From Candidatus Omnitrophota bacterium (lineage in GTDB: Bacteria; Omnitrophota; Gorgyraeia; JAHIPI01): DNA of 7,084 nt. Shown piece by piece: positions 1 through 5,867 of the stretch. Numbering within the stretch: position 1 is the stretch's first letter; each line of letters begins with the position of its first letter. Under the pieces are notes generated by a model. The model saw only the letters and a program-made list of their open reading frames with translations. It ran no database searches and was not told where the DNA came from. The stretch covers positions 1 to 7,084 of the forward strand of contig JAUWWU010000047.1 of assembly GCA_030616695.1 (NCBI GenBank), written 5' to 3'. A program made the position numbers and the translations under genes.

Positions 1-2
1 AG

Positions 3-434
3 GCCCTTACAAGCGCCGCGCGCGCGAAAATATCCAGAATATCGGAATTCGCCGAGCGCTCAAGCCGCCGTTTAAAAAAACTTATGGTTGAAGACGAAAA
101 GGCATATTCACGGTTGTCAAGGGCGCTTGCGAAAAAGGCGGCAAACAAAACAAGGCTTTATAAAAACGCGGCTGCTGTACCTTTAGAGGCCTGCGTTGTG
201 ATTCAGAAAGCCCTCAAGAAATGCGAAGAGCTCTCGGTGTACCGCAAGGCATCTATTGCTTCGGACCTCGTTGAGGCGGCGCTTATCCTGGAAGCAGCCT
301 TTTTATCGGCAAAACTTAATGTTGAGATTAATCTCGACGGCATAAAAGATATCATATATACTAGGAAGGTGAGGAAGGCGCTTTCAGGACTCAGCGCCTC
401 TGTAGGGGACAGACACCTATTTTTCCACAGGTAA
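3..434 (+). CDS. fchA: Methenyl-THF cyclohydrolase, FchA/FTCD_C family (5' end outside window)
   Basis: Likely catalyses hydrolysis of 5,10-methenyl-THF to 10-formyl-THF (or the reverse, in the acetogenic direction) in the cytoplasm. The frame is open from the first bases of the window, so the start lies upstream; 143 codons are visible against about 205-210 for typical FchA. The Met at base 84 is internal: residues before it (ending SSRRLKKLM) continue the long helix before the family's 'DE-AY' motif, here VEDEKAYSRL. The conserved helix 'VPLEAC' follows, then 'ASDLVEAALILEAAFLSAKL' and 'NVEINLDGIKD', which match the cyclodeaminase/cyclohydrolase fold. The C-terminus is odd: the last nine residues (GDRHLFFHR) and the TAA are encoded by an inserted palindrome (405-452), so the native terminal helix seems cut short. 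folD follows 36 nt downstream. The formiminotransferase-cyclodeaminase C-domain and serine-cycle FchA are the alternatives within the family; the folD-metF-acsE context favours FchA. Confidence 0.78.
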   Translation, partial: ALTSAARAKISRISEFAERSSRRLKKLMVEDEKAYSRLSRALAKKAANKTRLYKNAAAVPLEACVVIQKALKKCEELSVYRKASIASDLVEAALILEAAFLSAKLNVEINLDGIKDIIYTRKVRKALSGLSASVGDRHLFFHR

Positions 435-452
435 AAATAGGTGTCTGTCCCC
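405..452. repeat. Perfect 20-bp inverted repeat, REP-like palindrome
   Basis: The left arm GGGGACAGACACCTATTTTT (405-424) is exactly complementary to the right arm at 433-452, with an 8-nt loop CCACAGGT (425-432) that can itself form a small CC-ACA-GG pairing. The transcript would fold into a very stable 20-bp stem. From memory, GGGGACAGACACC-type palindromes occur many times in genomes of several uncultured bacterial lineages and resemble the REP-like elements mobilised by IS200/IS605-type (RAYT) transposases; with one copy here, dispersal cannot be shown from this window. The stem is not followed by a T run on either strand (ACAGGTAAGGG downstream), so it is not a typical intrinsic terminator. 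It codes for the end of fchA and sits 18 nt before the folD start. Confidence 0.85.
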
Positions 453-460
453 ACAGGTAA
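425..460 (+). repeat. 10-bp direct repeat CCACAGGTAA, two copies
   Basis: CCACAGGTAA occurs at 425-434 (loop of the hairpin plus the first bases of its right arm) and again at 451-460 (last two bases of the right arm plus flank), 26 nt apart. The first copy contains the fchA stop codon; the second runs into the folD ribosome binding site. It may be a trace of how the palindrome inserted or was duplicated, or it may be chance aided by the shared CC end. Confidence 0.6.
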
Positions 461-465
461 GGGAG
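459..465 (+). promoter_or_regulatory. Ribosome binding site of folD
   Basis: AAGGGAG lies 5 nt before ATG 471. It supports that start over the in-frame GTG at 441, which falls inside the repeat arm and would add ten residues absent from FolD proteins. The site begins only 6 nt after the hairpin ends, so folding of the hairpin could affect ribosome access. Confidence 0.65.
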
Positions 466-470
466 TTACG

Positions 471-1340
471 ATGGCAGCGATCATAATAGACGGGACTAAG
501 ATCGCCGATAAAATAAAACGGGCCGTAAGCCGCGACCTCAAAAAGATACGGCAAAGCCGCGGTGACGTCCTAAAATTAGCGGCCCTGCAAATAGGCGGAA
601 GCCCATCCTCCGAAATCTACCTGAAGGCACAGCGAAGGCTGGCAGGCAAGCTCGGCATAAGGTATTGTGTAAAGACTTTAAAACGTAATGCCTCTCAAGC
701 CGCGGCCGAACGGGCGATAACCGGATTAAACGGCGATAAAACAGTTACGGGCATCATTGTCCATACGCCCGTGCCGAAACATATAGATATCAAAAGGCTG
801 TTCGCTAAGATTGCGCCCGGTAAAGACGTTGAAGGGCTCAATCCGGCTAATACCGGCAAATTGGTTTATGCGAACTGGGTGGTTGCGCCTTGCACCGCTA
901 AAGCATGTTTAAGGCTTATAGATTCTACGGGAGTAAGCCTCAACGGTAAAGAAGCCGTTATAGTCGGGCATTCCGAGATTGTGGGGAAACCTTTATCGTT
1001 GATGCTATTGTCGAGGATGGCCACTACGACAGTCTGCCATATCGGGACATACCGCAAGGGACTGCTTAAAGACCATGTGCGGCGCGGCGAAATACTTGTG
1101 GTCTCGGTAGGCAAGCGCTGCCTCATAAAAGGCGATTGGATCCGTAAGGGGGCCGTCGTTATAGATGTGGGGATTAATAGGTATAAAGGCGGGGTGGCCG
1201 GTGATGTGGATTTTGATGGCGCAAAGAAAAAGGCGTCCTATATCACGCCTGTGCCCGGCGGCGTCGGACCTTTGACAGCGGTTACGTTAATGGAAAATTT
1301 AGTCGCATTATACAAAAATGCGAAAGGTTCTAAAAAGTGA
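471..1340 (+). CDS. folD: Methylene-THF dehydrogenase FolD, probably without cyclohydrolase activity
   Basis: Oxidoreductase interconverting 5,10-methylene-THF and 5,10-methenyl-THF with NAD(P). The 289-residue length is normal. N-terminal catalytic domain about 1-140, Rossmann domain about 141-270, with the dinucleotide motif VGHSEIVGKPLS (165-176) and the family signature ITPVPGGVGPLT (258-269). The start MAAIIIDG matches the family and has a good ribosome binding site. Gapless numbering against E. coli FolD shows Tyr50 kept but Lys54 replaced by Gln (YLKAQ), Gln98 by His (IVHTPVP instead of VQLPLP) and Asp121 by Glu (KDVEG instead of KDVDG). These are the residues tied to the cyclohydrolase reaction and folate binding; Lys-to-Gln at this site in the human enzyme removes cyclohydrolase but leaves dehydrogenase activity. 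With fchA just upstream, I infer a monofunctional dehydrogenase. Cofactor preference (NAD or NADP) is not clear. Its TGA overlaps the GTG of metF. Confidence 0.95.
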   Translation: MAAIIIDGTKIADKIKRAVSRDLKKIRQSRGDVLKLAALQIGGSPSSEIYLKAQRRLAGKLGIRYCVKTLKRNASQAAAERAITGLNGDKTVTGIIVHTPVPKHIDIKRLFAKIAPGKDVEGLNPANTGKLVYANWVVAPCTAKACLRLIDSTGVSLNGKEAVIVGHSEIVGKPLSLMLLSRMATTTVCHIGTYRKGLLKDHVRRGEILVVSVGKRCLIKGDWIRKGAVVIDVGINRYKGGVAGDVDFDGAKKKASYITPVPGGVGPLTAVTLMENLVALYKNAKGSKK

Positions 1341-2203
1341 ACTTCTCCGAGAAACTTCAATCAAAAAAATTTATAATTACCAGTGAAATAGGGCCTCCGA
1401 AAGGCGTAGATGTGGAGAAGCACCTAAAAGACGCTGACAGGGCCAAGGGCCGGGTCGATGCTATCAATGTCACCGACCTGCAGAGTTCGGTGATGCGCCT
1501 GGGGTCTCTTGCTTTCAGCCAACTGCTTATTAATAGAGGCATAGAGCCGATATACCAGCTGACTTGCCGGGATAGAAACCGGCTGGCCCTGCAATCAGAC
1601 TTACTGTCGGCTTACATCCTGGGCATTCGTAACGTGCTGCTGTTGACGGGGGATCATCCGTCGCTTGGCGACCATCCTCAGGCAAAGCCGGTGTATGACC
1701 TTGACTCCGTGACCCTTATAAAAGCGGCCAAATGCCTTGAGGAGGGAAAAGACCTGGCCGGCAAAAAACTTAAAGGCTCGCCGCGTTTCTGCCTGGGAGC
1801 CGCCGTAAATCCCGGCGCAGAGCCGCTTGAAGCCGAGATAATAAAGATGAAGAAAAAAATCAAAGCAGGCGCCGAATTTTTTCAGACACAAGCAGTCTTT
1901 AATATCAAACTCTTTAAAAGCTTCATGGAACAGGTAAAGGGCTTCGGCGTCCCTGTCATAGCGGGTATCCTCATCCTCAAGACGGCGGAGACCGCGCGCT
2001 ATTTGAACGAACATGTGCCCGGCGTATTCGTGCCGGATGATATCATCGCGGAAATGGAAAAGGCCGAAGACGCAGGCAAAAAATCCATAGAAATAGCCGC
2101 GAGGCTTGCCGGGGAAATCAAGGCCGTTGCCGCCGGCATCCATATAATGGCGATAGGCATGAACGAAAAGGTTCCGCTGTTTCTTGACGCCGCTAAACTT
2201 TAA
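1337..2203 (+). CDS. metF: Methylene-THF reductase, anaerobe-type MetF
   Basis: Reduces 5,10-methylene-THF to 5-methyl-THF, the last folate step before methyl transfer to the corrinoid protein. It is a 288-residue single-domain TIM-barrel flavoprotein, lacking the regulatory domain of eukaryotic MTHFR. Visible landmarks: SEIGPPKG with the catalytic Glu17 (Glu28 in E. coli), YQLTCRDRNR (73-82), LLTGDHP with Asp106 (Asp120 in E. coli, flavin interaction), FFQTQAVF (181-188, with the folate-contacting Gln) and GIHIMAIG (267-274). The wording 'QLTCRDRNR...LQSDLL' is typical of MetF in anaerobes with the Wood-Ljungdahl pathway. The start is GTG at 1337, overlapping the folD stop as GTGA, which implies translational coupling. 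The partner subunit MetV found beside metF in several acetogens is not in this window. The MTHFR assignment is firm; the electron donor is unknown. Confidence 0.93.
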   Translation: MNFSEKLQSKKFIITSEIGPPKGVDVEKHLKDADRAKGRVDAINVTDLQSSVMRLGSLAFSQLLINRGIEPIYQLTCRDRNRLALQSDLLSAYILGIRNVLLLTGDHPSLGDHPQAKPVYDLDSVTLIKAAKCLEEGKDLAGKKLKGSPRFCLGAAVNPGAEPLEAEIIKMKKKIKAGAEFFQTQAVFNIKLFKSFMEQVKGFGVPVIAGILILKTAETARYLNEHVPGVFVPDDIIAEMEKAEDAGKKSIEIAARLAGEIKAVAAGIHIMAIGMNEKVPLFLDAAKL

Positions 2204-2217
2204 ATAGAGTTACGGGT

Positions 2218-3036
2218 ATGGAAAAGGTCGCGATCCGGCATATTCAGCAGAAAAAAGCAACCGGCAAAAAGATCACCATGCTGACCGCCTATGACTATTT
2301 TATGGCAAAGCTGGTGGATGAGGCCGGCATAGACGCTATACTGATAGGCGACTCCCTGGGCATGGTCATCTTGGGCTACCAATCCACAACCCAGGTCACG
2401 ATGAACGATATGATACGCCACGCGATGGCGGTGAGGCGCGGAGCCAAAAGGGCGCTTATCATAGGAGATATGCCGTATAAATCTTTTGACACGTCCGATA
2501 AGGCCGTAGCGAATGCAAGGCGTTTTATAAAAGAGGCCGGTTGTGACGCGGTGAAGCTGGAAGGCGAATCCCGCCGGGCCGCTTCCGCTATAATAAAAGA
2601 CGGGATTCCCGTCCTGGGCCACTTAGGGCTCACTCCCCAGACTGCTTCTGAATTCAAGGTCCAAGGGAAAGATGCCGAAAGCGCCAAAGGTATATTAAAT
2701 GCCTCACTGGGCCTGGAAGGGACCGGCTGTTTCGCAATCGTATTGGAATGCGTGCCGGCTAAACTGGCTGCAACGATAACTTCGAAGCTGTCCATCCCTA
2801 CAATCGGCATAGGCGCGGGCCCGCAATGCGACGGTCAGGTGCTTGTACTTAACGATATACTGGGCCTGTTCGACAGGTTTGCGCCGAGATTCGTCAAAAG
2901 GTACGCGGACCTGGGCGATGCGGCAAAAAAGGCGATAGCGGCATTTAAAGATGACGTGGAAACGGGTAAATTTCCGGGAAGCGAACATAGCTTTAAGATG
3001 AAAAAGGAAGAACTGGAGAAGTTAAAATGCGAATAG
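2218..3036 (+). CDS. panB: 3-methyl-2-oxobutanoate hydroxymethyltransferase (ketopantoate synthase)
   Basis: Transfers the one-carbon unit of 5,10-methylene-THF to 2-oxoisovalerate, giving ketopantoate, the first committed step of pantothenate and CoA synthesis. The length of 272 residues is normal, as a TIM-barrel of the PEP-mutase/PanB superfamily. The N-terminal MLTAYDYFMA leads to Asp45 in IGDSLGMV and Asp84 in GDMPYKSF (metal ligands), then AVKLEGE (Lys113, substrate), GHLGLTPQ, VLECVP with the general-base Glu177, and IPTIGIGAGPQCDGQVLV; all key residues are present. The start is ATG 14 nt after metF, with only a weak ribosome binding site (AGAG). The 3' end overlaps panE by 10 nt. Its place between metF and acsE makes sense because it draws on the methylene-THF pool made by FolD. 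panC and panD are not in the window. Confidence 0.96.
   Translation: MEKVAIRHIQQKKATGKKITMLTAYDYFMAKLVDEAGIDAILIGDSLGMVILGYQSTTQVTMNDMIRHAMAVRRGAKRALIIGDMPYKSFDTSDKAVANARRFIKEAGCDAVKLEGESRRAASAIIKDGIPVLGHLGLTPQTASEFKVQGKDAESAKGILNASLGLEGTGCFAIVLECVPAKLAATITSKLSIPTIGIGAGPQCDGQVLVLNDILGLFDRFAPRFVKRYADLGDAAKKAIAAFKDDVETGKFPGSEHSFKMKKEELEKLKCE
3015..3019 (+). promoter_or_regulatory. Ribosome binding site of panE inside panB
   Basis: GGAGA within the last codons of panB lies 7 nt before the ATG at 3027. It supports a start that overlaps panB by 10 nt and gives the expected MRIAIIG strand at the start of a Rossmann fold. Confidence 0.65.
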
Positions 3037-3956
3037 CTATTATAGGTCCGAGTGCTTTAGGCGTGTTGTTAGCCGCGAGTTTAGCGCGCGCAAAGAACGA
3101 AGTTTGGCTGTTGGACAATGACGCGAAAAGGGCCAAGAAATTATCCGCCGAAGGCATAAAACTGGAAGGTTTAAGCGGAAGCTATAGAGCCAAGGTCAAC
3201 GCCACCGCAAATGCGAAGGAAATTGAGAAGCCGGAAGCGGTTTTTGTCTGCACTAAATCCTATGATACGGAAAACGCCTTAAAGGGGGCGAAGAACTTAT
3301 TGGACGAAAATACATATGTCATCAGCCTTCAGGACGGTGTTGGAAACCTCCAGATGATAAATGAATTCGTGAATACAGGCAGTACATTAGGGGGCGTCAC
3401 TTCCCAGGGCGCGGCCATGATAGAAGACGGCCACGTAAGGCATACATCCAGAGGCGATACGATAATAGGGCAGGAAAACGGGAAGGTCATGGGCGCCATA
3501 AGGGAGATATCGTCAGTCCTAAATAAAGCAAATTTCCCTACGAAAGTCACTAAGGACATAAACTCTGTAATATGGGGCAAGCTTATTATAGATGCCAGCA
3601 TAAATGCGTTGAGTGCCGTTACCAGGCTTAGAAGCGGGGCGCTTGTAAAAAATGAATACACCAGGGAGATTATGCGGCGCACCGTATCGGAGGCAGCCAA
3701 GGTAGCAAAGCGAAAAAAGGTTAAGCTTACATATGACGACCCCATACAGAAGGTGGAGGCGGTCTGTAAGGCAACGGCTGACAGCAGCTCTTCCATGCTG
3801 GAAGATGTCCTCAACCGCAGGCCAACGGAGATTGACTCCACAAACGGAGCCATAATAAGGCAGGCAAAAAGCCTGAATATCAAAACCCCGACGAACGAGA
3901 TGCTCGTAGAGCTCGTCAAGGGGATCGAATCGAATTACAAAGGTTTAGTAGTATAG
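3027..3956 (+). CDS. panE: Ketopantoate reductase family protein (2-dehydropantoate 2-reductase)
   Basis: Expected to reduce ketopantoate to pantoate with NADPH. At 309 residues it has family length: N-terminal Rossmann domain about 1-175 and C-terminal helical domain about 176-305. Family landmarks are FVCTKSYDT with Lys77, WGKL with the catalytic Lys185, INALSAVT (188-199 region) with Asn193, and SSSMLEDVLNRRPTEID with Glu268 near the substrate. Several usual positions differ: the dinucleotide loop reads GPSALG, Ser for the second Gly of GxGxxG; the usual LQNG is LQDG (Asp103, Asn98 in E. coli); and the Asn after WGKL.. is Asp189 (Asn180 in E. coli). The usual NPLT is NALS. The position right after panB strongly supports a role in pantoate synthesis, yet the substitutions leave some doubt about exact substrate or cofactor use. 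It could also be a PanE-like paralogue of another specificity. Confidence 0.85.
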   Translation: MRIAIIGPSALGVLLAASLARAKNEVWLLDNDAKRAKKLSAEGIKLEGLSGSYRAKVNATANAKEIEKPEAVFVCTKSYDTENALKGAKNLLDENTYVISLQDGVGNLQMINEFVNTGSTLGGVTSQGAAMIEDGHVRHTSRGDTIIGQENGKVMGAIREISSVLNKANFPTKVTKDINSVIWGKLIIDASINALSAVTRLRSGALVKNEYTREIMRRTVSEAAKVAKRKKVKLTYDDPIQKVEAVCKATADSSSSMLEDVLNRRPTEIDSTNGAIIRQAKSLNIKTPTNEMLVELVKGIESNYKGLVV

Positions 3957-3960
3957 AGGG
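3956..3960 (+). promoter_or_regulatory. Ribosome binding site of acsE
   Basis: GAGGG starts at the last base of the panE stop codon and lies 7 nt before ATG 3968. It supports that start, which gives the expected N-terminus MFIKIGERIN. Confidence 0.7.
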
Positions 3961-3967
3961 CTTAAAC

Positions 3968-4762
3968 ATGTTTATCAAGATCGGAGAAAGAATAAACAGC
4001 TCGAGGCCGCCGATAGCCCGGGCATTGCGCTCAAAAGACGAGGCATTCATAAGAAAAGAGGCAAGGCTGCAAAAAGAGGCGGGAGCTGCCATGCTGGACA
4101 TAAACTGCGCGGTTGACTCTAAAGACGAGGCCCGCGACATGGAATGGCTGGCAGGGATAGTCCAGAAGGAGACAGGGCTGCCACTTTCCATAGACAGCCC
4201 GAACCCTAAAGCCATAGAGGCCGGCCTCCGCAAGCACAAGGGGAAGGCGTTAGTAAATTCCGTGACTGTGGAAAAAGGCAGGGCTGATTCTATCCTGCCC
4301 TTTGTAAAAAAATATAACGCTCAAGTTATTATCCTGACAATGGACGAGAAGGGGATGCCGGCGACTGCCGGTGATAGGGCAAGCCTGGCCGAAAGGGCGC
4401 TAAAGCTGGCCGAAGGCCATCATATATCAAAACAAGATATTTATATAGACCCTCTCATCAGGCCGATAAGCAGCGAACAAAAGCAGGCATTTGAGGTCAT
4501 TGAAAGCGTCAAACTTATTAAAGCGAAATACGGCCTCAAAGTTATATGCGGCTTAAGCAACGTCTCCTTCGGCCTGCCTGAAAGAAGCACGCTGAATTCG
4601 GTATTTCTGGCCATGATGCTGGGCGCCGGCCTGGACGCAGCCATACTGGACCCGACCGACAAAAAGATAAAGGCCGTCTTAAGGGCATCGGATGCGCTTC
4701 TGGCCGGAGACGATTTCTGCAAGGAATACCTAAAAAGCTACAGGTCCGGGGAACTGAAATAA
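3968..4762 (+). CDS. acsE: Methyl-THF:corrinoid/iron-sulfur protein methyltransferase
   Basis: Moves the methyl group of 5-methyl-THF to the Co(I) corrinoid of the corrinoid/iron-sulfur protein (AcsCD), linking the folate branch to CO dehydrogenase/acetyl-CoA synthase. A pterin-binding TIM-barrel of 264 residues, essentially the length of Moorella AcsE. Landmarks: IGERIN (5-10), LDINCAVD (43-50), LSIDSPNPKAIEAGL with Asp76, LVNSVTVEK with Asn97, LTMDEKGMP (123-131), YIDPLIRP with Asp161 and GLSNVSFGLP with Asn198. These correspond to Asp75, Asn96, Asp160 and Asn199 of the Moorella enzyme, so the pterin pocket is intact. It is much shorter than MetH and has no B12 or homocysteine domain; dihydropteroate synthase, the related fold, lacks the IGERIN and LSNVSFG motifs. 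The corrinoid partner and acetyl-CoA synthase are not in the window. This gene is the best single marker for a Wood-Ljungdahl pathway here. Confidence 0.93.
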   Translation: MFIKIGERINSSRPPIARALRSKDEAFIRKEARLQKEAGAAMLDINCAVDSKDEARDMEWLAGIVQKETGLPLSIDSPNPKAIEAGLRKHKGKALVNSVTVEKGRADSILPFVKKYNAQVIILTMDEKGMPATAGDRASLAERALKLAEGHHISKQDIYIDPLIRPISSEQKQAFEVIESVKLIKAKYGLKVICGLSNVSFGLPERSTLNSVFLAMMLGAGLDAAILDPTDKKIKAVLRASDALLAGDDFCKEYLKSYRSGELK

Positions 4763-4763
4763 A

Positions 4764-5867
4764 ATGGCGAAAAAGACAAAAAGGATATTTATAGCAGCCA
4801 CGCGGCAGAACGACGGCAAGACCACTGTTTCACTCGGCCTTATAGCGGTGCTCCAAAAGCGCCATGACGCCATCGGATTTATCAAGCCCATAGGGCAAAG
4901 ATACCTTATCGAAAACGGGCTGAAAGTCGACGAGGATTCTATCCTTATCGAGGCCCTATGCAACCTTCAGGGCAGCCTGAAAGACATGAGCCCCATCGCG
5001 GTAGAGAAGGGCTTCACGGAACAGTACATACTGCGCCCCAGAAAGACGGCTCTCAGGAAAAAGATAAAGGTCGCGTTTAAAAATGTCTCACAGGCAAAGG
5101 ACGTGGTTGTCATAGAAGGGACAGGGCACGCCGGAGTCGGGTCATGCTTTGACCTTTCTAATGCCCTTGTCGCAAAGATGCTCGATTCAAAAGTCGTCCT
5201 GATAGCTTCCGGCGGCATAGGAAGGCCTATAGACGAGATACTGCTAAACGCCGCCCTGTTTGAAAAAAAAGGCGTGGAGATCGCCGGCGTCATCATAAAC
5301 AAGGTCATCAAAGAAAAATACAGCAAGGTAAATAAACTTGTAAGGAAGGGCCTCAAAAGGAACGGCATAGACGTAATAGGCATAATGCCGTTTCAAAAGA
5401 CGCTGTCCTCTCCCACTATCGGCGAGATATCCGAGGAATTAAAGGTCGATTTTATACACGGCCGGATGAACGCGCACAACGTCGTAAATAACGTATTGGT
5501 GGGCGCCATGAAGCCCCACGAGGCATGGAATTACGTAGAAGAAGGCAGCCTCATAATAACGTCGGGGGACAGGGAAGATATGATACTTATGGCGATGAGC
5601 TCCTTTCTTCTTCATTCCAAGGCAACGTCGCGCGTGGCAGGCATTCTCCTTACGGGCGGCATAACGCCGCATAAGAGCATCAACGCCCTCATAGAAAAAA
5701 GCGGTGTCCCCGTTCTCATGTCGCAGGACGACACTTATAAAGTGGCCTCGAATATACACGACCTTGTCGTGAAGATAAAACCCAGCGACACCGTCAAGGC
5801 CGAAACGGCGATCAAGATGGTCGAAAAATATATAGACATAGACCTTCTTATTAAAAAGATGGCATGA
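4764..5867 (+). CDS. BioD-like P-loop plus DRTGG domain protein, no phosphotransacetylase domain
   Basis: A 367-residue protein with the layout of the N-terminal regulatory half of long phosphotransacetylases (COG0857-like) but without the catalytic PTA_PTB domain. Residues 1-210 are a dethiobiotin synthetase-like P-loop domain: IFIAATRQNDGKTT holds a shortened Walker A (Lys19, Thr20), KPIGQ (41-45) and VVVIEGTGHAG (114-124) are the further BioD-like motifs, and VIINKV (177-182) the late strand. Residues about 216-330 form the DRTGG domain, with GDRED (268-272) and LLTGG (295-299). It is probably cytoplasmic, since no signal or membrane segment is seen. Function is unknown; in Pta the equivalent region has a regulatory role, so sensing of a nucleotide or CoA-linked metabolite is possible. 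The start is 1 nt after acsE and the end overlaps apbE by 4 nt, so it is made together with the one-carbon enzymes. Annotation as cobyrinic acid synthase or BioD would be misleading. Confidence 0.82.
   Translation: MAKKTKRIFIAATRQNDGKTTVSLGLIAVLQKRHDAIGFIKPIGQRYLIENGLKVDEDSILIEALCNLQGSLKDMSPIAVEKGFTEQYILRPRKTALRKKIKVAFKNVSQAKDVVVIEGTGHAGVGSCFDLSNALVAKMLDSKVVLIASGGIGRPIDEILLNAALFEKKGVEIAGVIINKVIKEKYSKVNKLVRKGLKRNGIDVIGIMPFQKTLSSPTIGEISEELKVDFIHGRMNAHNVVNNVLVGAMKPHEAWNYVEEGSLIITSGDREDMILMAMSSFLLHSKATSRVAGILLTGGITPHKSINALIEKSGVPVLMSQDDTYKVASNIHDLVVKIKPSDTVKAETAIKMVEKYIDIDLLIKKMA

Noticed and set aside
84..86. ATG 84 as the start of the first gene
   Set aside because: The same frame is open to the window edge and the upstream residues fit the FTCD_C helix, so this Met is internal.
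405..452. Hairpin as an intrinsic transcription terminator
   Set aside because: No T run follows the stem on either strand, and the downstream gene is part of the same pathway.
441..470. Alternative folD start at GTG 441
   Set aside because: It lies inside the right arm of the palindrome and would add ten residues not found in FolD; ATG 471 has a good ribosome binding site and gives the standard N-terminus.
1601..2143. 180-codon reading frame on the minus strand
   Set aside because: It lies wholly antisense to metF, shows no recognisable family features and has an uneven composition typical of a shadow frame.
3329..3919. 196-codon reading frame on the minus strand
   Set aside because: It is antisense to panE, which is clearly coding, and resembles no family I know; its hydrophobic, Ser-rich make-up follows from reading the opposite strand.
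4764..5867. Calling this gene bioD or a cobyrinic acid a,c-diamide synthase
   Set aside because: The P-loop domain is related in fold, but the following DRTGG domain and lack of a glutamine amidotransferase domain fit neither enzyme.
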